A DNA stretch of 64,000 bases from Trichosporon coremiiforme (GCA_039545355.1 BCJJ01000014.1:747914-811913), one strand, 5' to 3'; shown: positions 11,313 to 23,727, counted from the first letter of the stretch. The notes: a model not told the origin generated them from the sequence alone. Numbers and translations are program-made.

Positions 11313-11996
11313 GGCGCGGTTGTGTTGAGCGCCGTGTCGATAAGCAGCGGTTGTTGCAAGTCGAGATCTGGAGCGTTCGAGGAATCCGACATCATCCCGA
11401 GCTGGGTGACCGGTTGCTGGCTGTCTAGCGCCAAGGCAGACAAAGTGGTTGCGTCACACGTGCCAAGATTTTCCGAGAATGTTCCTGTACGGTAGAAGGC
11501 GGCAGATCATGGCCGGCGGGAGCCGTAACAGACCCACGCTCAGTTCATATCGCCACCGGGGTCGCATTTGGCCGTCTGGCGCCAGACACTCCGGGTCCAT
11601 TCATAGCCAGCACAGCCTGCAGCCTGCAGCGCTAGGGCCTACTAGTCCCAGCTTGGCTGATCACGTCCCGTCACTGTGCGTCACCAGTCACGAGCTCATT
11701 TACCATCCACATCCACCGATCGATCGTACCACCACCGAGCCCGTACCACCTCCGTAACTCCATCAAATCATCCACCACAGAACAGCGGTGCCTTGCACCG
11801 ACATCAGACCGACCTTCTCTACTCCTATCACATCACTCACTCGCTTACCTACATATTCCCTTCAGCCGGCCGGTTCTCACTCCGCTTCGATCCCCATCGA
11901 TAGCATCTCACCGGCCGCCAACTGCCCAACATCCCGCGTCAGACTTCCTGTCTCAGACGTTGCCGAGGTTCACTATCCTCGCTATCTCGCTCTCTA
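11313..11996. promoter_or_regulatory. Shared divergent promoter of RIM13 and the GH5 gene
   Basis: 684 bp separate the two start codons, which point away from each other, so both promoters must lie here. The part nearest the GH5 gene (about 11700-11990) is rich in C/T and A/C stretches typical of a 5' leader. A CACACGTG motif occurs at about 11455-11462. No further gene is seen. Confidence 0.6.
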
Positions 11997-14591
11997 ATGG
12001 TTCCTCCGCCCAAGGTCTCGCCTGTCACGGGCAAGCCAGTTCCGCCATACTACCTTCACGCCTCTAGCGTCCACTTCCAGGACACGCAGGGAAGGTCTGT
12101 CTTACTCCGCGGTGTCAACCTCTCGGGTTCGGCAAAGAACCCAGTGAAGACACCCAGTTGGAGCCAGAAAGGCTTTTGGGAGGATGCCGAGGCTGCCACA
12201 ACCGACTGGGTCGGAAGCACGCTGAATCTCGAGGATGGAAGCGCAGACGTGAGTGACATTGAAGCAAGCCACCGGCATTGTTGTCGTACGACGGCGCTGA
12301 CCAGCAGGTTCACCTCGCGCGAATGCGCGCCTGGGGTTTCAACATGCTGCGGTTTTGTTTCACTTGGGAAGCGCTCGAGCCCAAGCCGTGAGTAACTGCT
12401 GTGCGAGGCGGGAGCGATGACTGACCCAGCAGTGGCAAATACGACTATGATTACATGAAGTACGTGGTGAAGTGCCTCTACAAGATCAAGGAGTATGGCT
12501 TCCGCGTGTACATGGACCCCCACCAGGATGTTGTGAGTGCCCCGAGTTTTGGGTCGGCTGTTTGTATTCTGAGACAAGAGCTAATCGTGGCAGTGGTCGC
12601 GATTCTCGGGAGGCTCTGGTGCCCCGATCTGGTCGATTTATGCTTGTGGCGTCGACCCCCACAACATCACGCCGACGTACTCCGCCCTCGTCCACAGTGA
12701 CTACCCCTCACGGGAGGACCCGCACCCGGAAGAGCTTCCATGCATGATCTGGTCCTCCAACTACTACCGTGCGTTCGGCCACCTCGTCTGGACGCTGTTC
12801 TTCGCTGGCAAGACGTACGCGCCGAAATGCATCATCGACGGGAAGAACATCCAGGACTGGCTCAACGACCATTACTGCGAGGCCGTCATGGAGCTCGGCA
12901 GGGTCATCGCAGACGCCCCCGGGTTGCTGGACGAGACAGTCATCGGCTGGGACTCAATCAACGAGCCATCGGAGGGTCTGATCGGCATCGAGAACCTGAA
13001 CGAGACACCGAAGACGCAGACCGTGTTACTGGGACCCGTGCCCACACCGTTTGAGAACATGCAGCTCGCGAACGGTCAGGTTGTCGAGGTTCCAAACTAC
13101 AAGTTTGGACCACTGGGACCGGCGAAGGACGGAACAGTCGTGCTCGACCCGAAGGGCAAACGGCTGTGGCTCACGCCGGAAGCGGACGCAGAGCGCGGAG
13201 CAGGCAAGTGGGGATTCGTGCGCGGCCCGGAGTGGAAGGTCGGCGAGTGCATCTGGGCGATGCACAATGTCTGGGATCCGACCCGCAACAAGCTGCTGAA
13301 CCCCGCTTACTTCCACACGCTACCCACGGACCCGCGACACAAAGTCGAGTTTGTTCATGACTTCTGGAGACTGCACTGGATGTCGTATGCGACGGCCGTG
13401 CGGACAGTGCACCCGGAAGCGGTGCACTTCATGAACACGACGGTGTTCAAGCCGCTCCCAGAGCTGCCGGAGAGTTTCCTACAGCACCGCGCGTGCGCTT
13501 CGCCGCACTACTACGACGGCCTGACGCTGATGACGCGGCACTGGGGCTGGTTTAACGCCGATGCGCTCGGCGTCATGCGGGGGAAGTACTGGTCTGTGAT
13601 CCAGGCTCTGCGCATTGGCGAGAACAACATCCGAAAGTGCATCCAGGAGCAGCTCGGCCAGCTCAAGGCGGACACGACCGAGTCGCTTGGTCGCAGCTAT
13701 CCTACCCTCATCGGCGAGATCGGCTGCCCGTACGACATGGACGGCAAGGCGGCGTACGGATACGCGAACAACGGCAAGGGAAAGGGCGACTACTCGCAGC
13801 AGCAGCGTGCGTGGGACGCCTCGGTGAATGCGTGCGACGGCCCCAACGGTCTCAACTACACGCTCTGGTGCTATGTGCCGAAGAACAGCCACCAGTGGGG
13901 CGACAACTGGAACGGCGAGGACCTGTCGCTGTGGTCCCAGGACGACACGCGTGCCATCGAGGACAGCGGAGCCGGTTACGACTCCTCTGTGGCCAGTGGC
14001 TCGCGCGCCTCGTCCGTCACTCTCGCGTGGCGCCGCCCATCGCCGAAGGGTATCGAGCTCGGCACCGAGGTGACGGCCAAGCTCCTCTTGGACGGCTCGC
14101 GTGCCGTCGGCGCCTTCTGCCGACCTTACCCCGTCGCCACGGTCGGATACCCCGAGGACATCAGCTTCGACATCAACTCGACGCTGTGCCGGATCAAGGT
14201 CCGCGTCGCCCCCTCCGACACGCCCGGGGTGACACAGATCTACGTCCCGTACGTGCACTACGCGAGTGACCTGGAATGGCGCCTGGACGAGGCGGGGCGG
14301 CCGACGGGTGCCTCGCGCTCCTCGTCGCAGCAGTCGCTGCTCGAGGCGGACCCGAGCTCAAAGACGGGCCGCACGTCCGGCAACCTCGAGCTCGACGTCG
14401 ACGTCCGTGTCAGCAATGGCAGCTGGACGACAGAGGGGCAGTACCTCTACTGGACGTACGACGTGCCACGCACTGCGGCGACGTACACGATCGAGATCCG
14501 CAGGAACGGCGGTCCCCTCCGCGTCAACTACAATGCGAAGCGCGATCAGGGCTTATGGGCCGACATCAAGGAGTACTTCGGCTGGGAATGA
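11997..14591 (+). CDS. GH5 (subfamily 12-like) steryl-glucosidase / glucocerebrosidase-like enzyme
   Basis: Glycoside hydrolase of the fungal EGCrP/Sgl1 type, which removes glucose from ergosteryl glucoside or glucosylceramide. Four exons: 11997-12248, then from 12308, with two more short introns before 12595, after which the frame is open to TGA 14591; about 790 residues. Visible marks are VLLRGVNLSG near the N-terminus, RMRAWGFNMLRF for the first barrel strands, VYMDPHQDVWSRF, the acid/base Glu in SINEPSEG and the nucleophile Glu in LIGEIGCPYD. A C-terminal beta-sandwich-like region (about residues 600-790) follows the barrel, as in this subfamily. There is no signal peptide, which agrees with the intracellular or vacuolar location known for the family. 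Sequence alone does not choose between sterol and ceramide substrate; the long form favours the sterol enzyme. Confidence 0.87.
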
Positions 14592-16647
14592 GCGGCGAGC
14601 AGCAAGCGGCATCCTCCTTGCCGCCTCACGGTCCTGCCAGCCGGTTACCGCACTGTCTTGCCCATTGCCTGCAGATTGCCAAGCCATGCCTTGCGGCACG
14701 GATACCGAAGCTTCGGAACCTCGACAACATAACATCCATCATTAGGCCAGGAAAGACGCGAAGCCGAAATCTTGAAACTAGTCTTGTAGCGATTGACAAT
14801 GTATGTGATCTAAGCAGCCACAGTTGCAGGGCGGTATGCTGGATTGCCTATGGTATGCAGGGCGAGCTACTTAATGGGCAACGAGCAGCAGGGTTTTGAT
14901 GATATGGGCAACGAACGTCCAGGGTGAGCCACACGGCAGGGTGAGTGCTGTACAGTAGCTGGCTGACAGCATGAACAGGGCCCACCGAAAATTCCCGTTC
15001 AGGATTCCCATCGCTGCCAGTTGTGCCTGTGACGCACTCCTTCTGCGTCTGGATGGGTCCTGGCCCCAGACGGCCACGGACAGCGTGCTTCCGTAATTCT
15101 GGCGCCGGTCCTGCGGGAGCTGGCAGCTGCGTTTTTGGAGGGACTGGGTCCCGTGTCAAGTATTGTGTCAACGTGGTACGCAGCCGCGGTGTTGACGGAG
15201 AGGACTCCAGCGGAGCGTGCAGAGTGTGAGAAGGAGGTATGACGCCGACCGCTGGCAGCAGCCGACAGCCTCGATGCCGAGGATTTCGGGGACGGACGCG
15301 AGCTTATCACAGTCGTATCGTCTGATAGCGAGAGCTCTGCTAGCTCCGATGCCAAGGCCGCACGGCGAATAAGGATGCATGTAAGCCGCTATCGCGTCGC
15401 GACTCGCGGCGCAACGGCGTGTGTGAGGCGTCCACAGCTGGCGCTGCACTACGACCCATTGCGCCTCGCAAGCCAATCACGTCCGCCTGATAAGCCGCGG
15501 TACCTAGCCCAGGCATGAGGGCTCGGTAGGAAGGGCCTTCCGAGGGGGAAGGTACACAAGCCCACTCGAGCTTGTAGGGGCTTGGGATTGCTGCGAATTG
15601 GCCGTTTCCTGGCCGTCTGGGCCGTCCATTGCTTGGTTTGGGCAGCCCTGCCGTGCCGGCCAACCAGGGGGCCCTGTATCCGTCGGTGACCTGCCCAGGT
15701 AAGCCCAGACGGCCAAATGGCCGTGGGGGCGTTGATGTCACTGATCGCTGCGGGTATGGAGCTCTCCGAAAATATGGAATGCAACGGCACTGGTGGGGGG
15801 TGGCTGACCCTGGTCCTTCTCTGCACTCCTAGAAGGTCCACTTCTGACTCTCGGCGCCGGGAAGGGGGGGCGCCGCAGCGCCAGGCGATGCGTGTGGGCA
15901 CATTCTATAATGACGAGCAGAGTGCTAAAGATGGCACCGAGGATGTCATGGCGAGGAAGTGGACCCACGGGGCGTGCGGACCGGAAGGTTAGGAACCACA
16001 AGGGCAAACAGGGTTCAGAGCAGGAGCGGCTAGAGACCCAGATTGTTAAATATAGTCTGGGACGTGCCCTGTGATACATTCCAGAGTCGCTTGACCATCC
16101 GGGGTGGGAGCGATTGGCTGGCCAGAACCCGGACTAGCCCTTATCAGCCTGTTTGATGCGACGGCGCCCACGCCCACGGCCCGCGGACATGATCAGAGAG
16201 AGACACACACCTCCAACAAGGAGACAAGGAGGAGCGCCCCACACATTGGCAATGGAGCCAAGGGCCAAGGGTGCATGACCTCGACCTCGACCAATCCCCC
16301 GCACCCCGCCCTGTGGATCGTTGTGATGTGATGGATCCACTCGAGACGCTCCATCGTTCCCATACCCCGTGCAGCTCACCTGCCTTCCCCGCCAGCCCGC
16401 CCGCCAGCCCGCCCGCCAGCCCGCCAGGCTCACTCCCAAAGGCCCCGCTCAACTTTCCGCGATCCCTTCCGCCCTGTACTCCTCTCATCCACTCGGAGCC
16501 TGCCTTCCCTCTGCTCCTTCCTCCTCCTCCCTCTTCGACTCTTGGCCTTCTCTCTCTCTACCTCTCGCCCACTCGTGACCGGCGCAACCCCTTCCCTCAC
16601 CACCACTACACCACAACGGCACACCCAGAGACGACCACCCAACCATC
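14592..16647. other. Intergenic, urease upstream region
   Basis: About 2 kb without credible genes. GGCCGT and TGGCCGTC words recur around 15600-15725 as imperfect inverted and direct copies. From about 16480 to 16640 the plus strand is strongly pyrimidine-rich, consistent with the urease core promoter and leader. Confidence 0.5.
16391..16426 (+). repeat. Three tandem copies of a 12-bp unit
   Basis: The unit GCCAGCCCGCCC is repeated three times, with the last base changed in copy three. It sits about 220 bp upstream of the urease start codon. Confidence 0.85.
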
Positions 16648-19469
16648 ATGAACCTCCTCCCCCGTGAGCAGGTGAGTGTCGACTGCTGCGATGACATCAT
16701 CCGCACCATTCCTTCCATTCAGAACCACGCTCCGTTCTCAAACCTCGATCCGGAGCGGAGCGAGCCATTAAGCGCAGTAGACAGCTGACGACGCCCAGGA
16801 CAAGCTCTTGCTCTACACCGTAGGGAGCCTCGCGCAGCGCCGTCTCGCGCGCGGAGTCCGTCTCAACAAGATTGAGGCGACCGGTCTCATTGCGTGCCAG
16901 CTCCAGGAGCTCGTTCGCGATGGCACGCACTCGGTGTCGGAGCTCATGGACATTGGCAAGAAGCTCCTTGGCAGGCAGCATGTGATGGGTACGTAGGAGC
17001 GCAGACAGCGGCTGCCATCTCGGAAGCTGAGCACCCGGAGTCGTTGGAGCTAACAACAGACGGAGTCCCGGAGGCGATTTGCGAGATCCAGGTCGAGGGA
17101 ACTCTCCCGGTAAGCTATTTGTTCGTCTCTTAGCTGACAGCAGGACGGCTCCTTCCTCGTGACGGTGCACAACCCGATCTGCTCTGACCTGGATGACCTG
17201 TCTCTAGCGCTGTACGGCTCGTTCCTTCCCCTGCCGTCCAAGGACAAGTTCCCGAAGGTCAAGCCGCAGGCGGAGCGCGACCGCCCTGGCGCGATGATTC
17301 TGCGCAAGGAGAAGATCACGCTGACCCCGGGGCGGAAGCGCTTCCACCTCGAGATCAAGAACGGAGGCGACCGACCGATCCAGGTCGGTTCCCACTTCCC
17401 GATTCTGGAGGTGAACCGGGCGCTCATCTTCGACCGCGTCCTCGCATACGGCATGCACCTGGACATTGCGGCAGGTACTGCTGTCCGTTTCGAGCCAGGA
17501 GAGAAGAAGACGGTGTCCGTCGTCGAGATCGGCGGCAACAAGGTGCTGCACGGTGGAAACGGTGTCGCTTCCGGTCCCCTCGACGAGGGCAAGCGCCAAA
17601 AGATTGAGCAGAGGATCAAGGAGATGGGCTTCGGACACGTCGAGCAGGCAAACATCAAGAGCTCTGACCCGCCCGAGATTGACCGCTCCAACTACGTGAA
17701 CATGTTTGGCCCCACTGTCGGAGACAAGGTCCGCCTCGCGGACACCAACCTCTGGATCGAGGTCGAGCACGACTACACGACCTACGGAGACGAGTGCAAG
17801 TTCGGAGGAGGCAAGGTCCTCCGTGATGGTATGGGACAGGCGAGCGGACGGTCCGACGCCGAGGTCCTCGATCTCGTCATCACGAACGCCCTTGTCGTTG
17901 ACTGGAGCGGTATTTTCAAGGTATGTTCTCAGCTGGTCACAGGTCAACATCGAGCTAACATCGCAGTGTGACATTGGTGTGAAGAACGGCAAGATCGCCG
18001 GTCTCGGGAAGGCGGGCAATCCCGATATGCAGGACGGCGTCGACGACAACCTAATCTGCGGTTCTTGCACTGAAGTCGTCGCTGGTGAGGGCACGATCGT
18101 GACGGCCGGTGGTATCGATTCTCACGTGCACTTCATCTGTCCCCAGTCTTCCGACGAGGCGCTCGCGGCTGGTCTGACGACGCTGATCGGTGGTGGTACT
18201 GGCCCGGCCGACGGCACGAACGCCACGACATGCACGCCCAGCAAGTTCTACATGGAGGCAATGATGAAGGCATGTGACGACATGCCACTGAACTTTGGTT
18301 TCTCGGGCAAGGGCAACGACTCTGGTGAGGCTGGCCTGCGCGACATTGTCGAGGCGGGTGCGTCTTCGCTCAAGCTGCACGAGGACTGGGGTGCGACGCC
18401 CGAGGCGATCGACCGTGCTCTCAACGTTGCGGACGAGTACGATGTGCAGGTCAACATCCACACGGACACGCTGAACGAGGCTGGCTACGTCGAGAACACC
18501 CTCAAGGCGTTCAAGGGTCGCACGATTCACACCTACCACACGGAAGGTGCCGGTGGTGGTCACGCTCCCGACATCATCGTTGTGTGCGAGGCTGAGAATG
18601 TGCTTCCGTCGTCCACTAACCCAACCCGCCCGTACGCGACCAACACCCTGGACGAGCACATGGATATGGTCATGGTGTGCCACCACCTGGACCGCAAGAT
18701 CCCCGAGGATATCGCCTTCGCGGACTCGCGTATCCGTGCCGAGACCATTGCCGCTGAGGACGTTCTCCAGGACATTGGTGCCATCTCCATGATCTCTTCC
18801 GACACCCAGGCCATGGGCCGTATCGGTGAGGTCATCACCCGTACTTGGCGCACGGCCGGAAAGATGAAGGACGTCAACGGCCCGCTCGACGGTGACAGCG
18901 ACTTCAACGACAACAATCGTGTCAAGCGCTACGTCTCCAAGTACACCATCAACCCGTGAGTCTGCCTCTCCGCTCACGTGAAGTCAGCTAAAGCTAACCC
19001 CAGCGCCATCACGCACGGCATGTCGCACCTGATCGGTCAGGTGAAGGAGGGCTGCCTGGCCGACCTGGTTATCTGGGACCCTGCCTCGTTCGGTGTCCGC
19101 CCCAACATTGTCATCAAGGGTGGCTTCATCGCGTGGGCCGCTATGGGCGACGCCAACGCCTCCATTCCCACTGTGCAGCCCGTCATCGGCCGCCCAATGT
19201 ACGGCTACTACGACACGTCGCAGACGAGTATCATGTGGGTGTCGCAAGCGTCGATCGACAACGGCACGATCAAGAAGTACGGCCTCAAGAAGATGATTGA
19301 GCCCGTCAAGAACTGCCGCAACCTCTCCAAGAAGGACATGAAGCACAACGACCTCTGTCCCCAGATGACGGTCGACCCGGAGACGTACAATGTGCACGCC
19401 GACGGAATTCTGTGCGACGTGCCGCCTGCGACGCACCTGCCGCTCACGACGAAGCAGTATCTGTACTAA
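16648..19469 (+). CDS. URE1: Urease (single-chain, Ni-dependent)
   Basis: Cytosolic urease that hydrolyses urea to ammonia and carbamate. Six exons: 16648-16671, 16799-16988, 17060-17109, 17144-17920, 17967-18955 and 19004-19469, about 830 residues. The bacterial gamma, beta and alpha parts are fused in order, as in fungi and plants: the gamma part ([17 protein letters not shown]), then beta ([17 protein letters not shown]), then alpha from about residue 270 ([15 protein letters not shown]). Nickel ligands and active-site groups are visible: HVHF, the carbamylated Lys in [32 protein letters not shown] and the flap MVCHHLDR. The first exon is only eight codons, so the start depends on splicing. 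The accessory proteins UreD, UreF and UreG are not in the window. Confidence 0.97.
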
Positions 19470-19918
19470 GCGAGCGAGAGGCGAGCATGAGGACTCCGCA
19501 GAGCGAGACATACAGTTCTTGCGAGTGCGGCAACCGATCGACGAGATGGAGTACTGTGTATAGGATGTCACGATGGACACGAGAGGATGTAAGATGACGA
19601 GAGGGGAAGGGCCAGCCTTGTTATCCTGTAGTAATTCAACAACCCAATCTGCAACAACACCGTCTGATGAAATGAATCGAATGGAAAGCAACCTGGGAAG
19701 GGAAACAATTAACCATGATCCATGGAGCACTATAAGGGGAAAAGATAAGAATATTGATGTTGGCGCCGGCGGCTCAACAAGAGATAGAAGTACAACTGGC
19801 GTCGACGCGGCTCTCCCCGCCCTCTCCGCTCTGCCCTCCTCTCTCTCTCTCCTCCTCCTCTCTCCTCCTCTCCTTCTCTCCGCCTTGTCGTCCTCAACCC
19901 TGGGTAACGGACGGCAGG
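19470..19918. other. Convergent intergenic spacer
   Basis: 450 bp between the stop codons of urease (+) and the membrane protein (-). It contains a CTCTCTCTCCTCCTCCT tract at about 19840-19880 and AT-richer DNA at 19615-19760, fitting 3' UTRs. No gene is seen. Confidence 0.55.
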
Positions 19919-21337
19919 TCATCGAAGCACAACCTTGGTCACACCAAGTTCAAGCCCACCCCACTCGCGCACGACCTCGAGATCCTCCTCATCAACCCCA
20001 GGCGGACACTCGATCCGCTCGCCCGGCATGCGAATAGCAAAGACGACATCGACGCTCTCCCCAGCGAGCGAGTGCACAGACTCGGGGTCCGCGAATCGGG
20101 GTGGGCGCACTTCGAACTGTTCTTTCCGGTACGAGACAAAGTTGGGGAAGTAGGGGATCGAACTCAACGGTTTGGCGGGGAGGACGATTTCCTCTGGTGC
20201 TGGGATTATCGAGACGGGTGTCTGGGAGTGTTAGCTCGGTCCGCAACGTATACTAAGCTGGTAGACGAGAGGGGATAGGGCAGGGCAGCGTGGGGATTGA
20301 CTAGAGCCGATCGGGGCTTGGGAGCTGAGAGAGATGGCTGCTGAGCAGCTGAGAGAAGGGGAGGGGTACTCACGACCTGGTCTAATGGTGGCATCTCGAG
20401 CAGGTCTCGTGCGCCGTACGTGCCGTCCTCGGCTGGTGGAGCGCCCACCGCTGTTGTGGCTGTAGTTCCAACAGCAGTCTCCGCAGATGGAGCCGGAAGC
20501 GTCGCGCGCTGCCCGACATCGACCATCTGCCCGCCCTGCCCGCCTATCCGGTCCGCTTCCCGTCCGTCCGTGTCCGTCTCGGTCGTCTCGACCCACTCCT
20601 CCTCGCCCTTCACGTCTGCCTTTGATGTACTTCCTATTCCTTCTGGTCCTTCCACTCCGTTCGCAGCACTGACTCCTGCTCCTGGTCCCAGTGCTGCCAC
20701 TGTTCCGCCCACCGCTCCTCCGTTGATGGGACCCGCAGGCCCACTCTTTCCACTCGGCGGCTCACTTCGCTCGCCCCCGTCTTCGCCGCGCTTCACCTCC
20801 CAGAACTGCGGCACCTTCCATCCGTCGCTCTTCACGAATCCCTGCCGGTCGCGCATGGGGATGTACCCGTCCATGCCGGGCACGATGAGGCCGAGTCTGC
20901 GCGCCTCATTGATGATGCGGCGCCGGCGGCGGCGCAGTCGCGAGAAGTTGAAGAGAGACACGAGGGCGAAGGCGGCCAGAATCGCAATGAGAATGTAGAA
21001 CAACTGTTGGAGTCAGGGCCGGGCTTCGTAGTTGCGGTCATGTTTGTTGTCTTCGACGGGTGAAGGAAACTGAGAAGCAGAAAAGAGGAAGCGTTCAATA
21101 ATTCGAACTCTGAGAAGGTTGGGAGTGGGGCTCCTGGTCAATGGAGCGGAGGGGAGTAGGGGAAATGTAAAGAGTGTGAAGGCAGTGCAAAGAACAAACA
21201 CAACGTGCGGGCCTGGGCTAGAGCCCCAGGCCTACAATGAGTCCACTCACGTTGACCCTACTTACGTTGTTGTACCCGCCCCCGCTCGAGTCTCGCCTCT
21301 CGAGGCGGCGGTACCGTTGGTGTGTCGAAGGCGGCAT
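19919..21337 (-). CDS. Single-pass membrane protein of unknown function
   Basis: Unrecognised. Three exons are inferred. The first (from ATG 21337) encodes a short polar segment ending SSGGGYNN before a GTAAGT donor. After an intron of about 260 bp, exon 2 begins LFYILIAILAAFALVSLF, a clear transmembrane helix, followed at once by an Arg cluster (RLRRRRRR) that predicts a cytosolic C-terminus. The middle is low-complexity (Gly, Ala, Pro, Glu, Thr). After an intron of about 150 bp the last exon encodes a compact domain containing RFADPESVHSLAGESVDVVFAIRMP and an acidic patch, ending VVLR. Total is about 325 residues. The first exon is the weakest part of the model; without it the protein would begin MFYILI, a Met that is not present once the acceptor is placed. 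Confidence 0.7.
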
Positions 21338-22371
21338 GTTCGCGTTCGTTGTTGTGATGCTGCAACAGAACTTTCTCTAGCTGAGAGACCTCTGCTGCCG
21401 CATCGGCCGGCTGTGGTGCCTAATGCTGAATTGCTCTGGCTCAATGTCGAGTCGGAGCTGAAGCAGTTTGCTGAGTTGCAAAGAGATGACAGGCGTTGAA
21501 GGGGAAAGGAGCAGATGACCTAACCGCCGCCGGCTTCGATTCCTCGGTCTCCGGGGCAAAGATGCGAAATGCGAGATGGGAAACGATAAGGATGCGCGCG
21601 TGCTCGGTGCTCGGATCTTGGGGCGGTCAATGCGCAGGAGGCGACGGGCGAGTAATGTTGCGAGACGAGGTGTAATGTGCAGAGATGGAGTTCATGGACG
21701 GATACGCTCTGGTCGGTTCGCACTGTGCAGTGCGCATTGGCCGCATGGCCACCGTCCACTTGATCCACAGCCGCATGTACGGGTGTAGGCCCTCACGGAC
21801 GAATATGTTCGCCTCCGCCAAGCCCCGCTGAATTCATGATCCCCGCCGTAGCTCAGTCTCACGTCTCTGCGTGCAGTGTTTGCCGCTCTCGGTGAGTCCA
21901 TCATGCGGCCATATGGGCTATGCAGCACCCAGACAGGACAAGCGCGGTGCCTCGGACCAAGTCTGGGCCGGCATTGGTTCCCACCCTGGGGTGTGTCCTG
22001 GGTGAAAGCCATGCCCCCTGGGTCTCCGCCCTCTGCCCTGCTGCCCAACCCTGGTCGTAAGTCGCGGATAAACTCACAGCACCAGTTGCTAATTCTGGCC
22101 CTCCCTGCCAGCAGCCCAGATCCCCGCAGTACCCAAACAATTTACGTAAACATACACGGCGTTTCCGGGCTGCGTCACGTGAATGGTCAGGCGGAGGCGT
22201 CCAGAATGGCGGGCATCACCGGCTCCGAGGCCGCCCCGCCTCCGCCAGCCAGACATACCGCACTGCCCGCAAAGATAAGTCAGCCTCCACACCCAGTCCA
22301 CCAGTCCACCGGAGCCAGATCTGCCGAAGTCCACTTTGTAAATTCACCACCATCAACAATCGACAGCCACC
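21338..22371. other. Divergent intergenic region
   Basis: About 1 kb between the membrane-protein start (-) and the MBL hydrolase start (+); it must hold both promoters. No coding bias is seen. Confidence 0.5.
22176..22181. promoter_or_regulatory. CACGTG box upstream of the MBL hydrolase
   Basis: CACGTG core in GCGTCACGTGAATG, about 190 bp before the start codon. A bHLH factor is inferred, not shown. Confidence 0.3.
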
Positions 22372-23727
22372 ATGCCCGTCGAGCCCCTCACCTTCCGATT
22401 CCTCGGCACGGGCACGTCTGCCGCTCTGCCCGTCGGCCCCTGCCTCGCCGGCGTCGCCAAGCCGTCCCGCGATGTCGGCGAGTTCCTCAAGTTCTACGAG
22501 CAGCACTCGTCCACTGACGCCAACCCGTCCAAGTGGCTCGGCTACGACCCGAAGGGCGCGTGGCCCGCCAACGTGCCGTGTGCGTCGTGCCGTGCCGCTG
22601 TCGACCGCTCTGTGAAGGACGGATGGAAGAACAGGCGCGGCAACCCCTCCATCGTCATCAGCAGGGGAGGCAAGAACCTCCTCGTGGACGTGGGCAAGAC
22701 GTTCCGCGAGCAGAGCGTGCGCTACTTCCCGCGCTGGGGGATCAAGTCCATCGACGCCGTGCTCATCACGCACGGCCACGCAGACGCGTACAACGGCCTC
22801 GACGACCTCCGCGAGTGGTGTAACCGGCAAGGCGCCGCCATTCCCATTTTCCTGACGCAGACAACGTTCGAGACCGTCTCGGCCTCCTTCCCATACCTTG
22901 TCGACAAGACGAAGGCTTCTGGTGGTGGAGACCTGCCCTCCCTCGACTTCCAGATTATCAAGGATGACGAGGAACTCGACGTCCTCGGCATCCACGTTCA
23001 GGCCCTCCCCGTCGAGCACGGGAAGTACTTCTCCCCCACCCCTGCGGCGGAGGTCGGGCCAAGCAAGCCCGCAACCCCGGCGCCAGGCAAGTGCTGCGGC
23101 GACGACGGCAAGGCGACAGAGGAGCACAAGGCGAGCGGCGAGCAGAAGGACGGCGCGGTCGCGAACGGAAAGAAGGAAGAGGTGACCTACGTCCCGCACC
23201 CCGAGCAGCGCGTCACGACGGGGTACACGCCCTTCCTCTGTCTCGGCTTCGTCTTTGACCGTTCGCTCGTGTACCTCTCCGACTTCTCCCTCATCACCGA
23301 CTCGCAGTGGGCGCTCCTCGACCGCGCGACGGCGCGCCACCAGCTCCCCCTCACGCTCATCGTGGACGCACTCTGGCCCGTCCGGCCGCATACCTCGCAT
23401 GTCTCGTTCCCCGAGGCTATGACTGTGGCGGAGCGCATTCGGCCCGTACGTACCTGGGTGCTGGGCATGACGCACCCGACGACGCACGAGCAGTGGGCCC
23501 GCATGGGACGGACTGTCAAGGGTGCCGAGGAGGAGGACGACATTACGACGAAGGAGCTGCTGAGGAAGGTGTGGGATAGCTATGAGATGAGGACGAACGG
23601 GGACAAGATCAAGGCGTGGGGTGGTGAGGTCGAGCCCGCTTGGGACGGACTCGGCGTCACTGTCGACCAGGAGGGCGTGCACGAGATGCCGCTTGGACAG
23701 GGCAGCGCCGGCGGATGGGACATCTGA
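22372..23727 (+). CDS. Metallo-beta-lactamase-fold hydrolase (Lactamase_B_2, PhnP-like)
   Basis: Intronless 451-residue protein with a metallo-hydrolase fold. The N-terminal strand FRFLGTGTSAALPVG and an early Cys pair (CASCRAAV) match the PhnP/YycJ-like branch, which hydrolyses phosphodiester-type bonds. The metal motif HxHxD is THGHADAYNGLDD at about residues 140-152. A later His lies in ALPVEHGKYF, and the Asp of LVYLSDFS is a likely bridging ligand. Residues of about 225-270 form a low-complexity insert rich in Lys, Glu and Ala. Near the C-terminus LGMTHPTTHEQW supplies a further His. The substrate is unknown. The lack of introns is unusual in this window; nearly every other protein gene here has them. 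Confidence 0.82.
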   Translation: MPVEPLTFRFLGTGTSAALPVGPCLAGVAKPSRDVGEFLKFYEQHSSTDANPSKWLGYDPKGAWPANVPCASCRAAVDRSVKDGWKNRRGNPSIVISRGGKNLLVDVGKTFREQSVRYFPRWGIKSIDAVLITHGHADAYNGLDDLREWCNRQGAAIPIFLTQTTFETVSASFPYLVDKTKASGGGDLPSLDFQIIKDDEELDVLGIHVQALPVEHGKYFSPTPAAEVGPSKPATPAPGKCCGDDGKATEEHKASGEQKDGAVANGKKEEVTYVPHPEQRVTTGYTPFLCLGFVFDRSLVYLSDFSLITDSQWALLDRATARHQLPLTLIVDALWPVRPHTSHVSFPEAMTVAERIRPVRTWVLGMTHPTTHEQWARMGRTVKGAEEEDDITTKELLRKVWDSYEMRTNGDKIKAWGGEVEPAWDGLGVTVDQEGVHEMPLGQGSAGGWDI

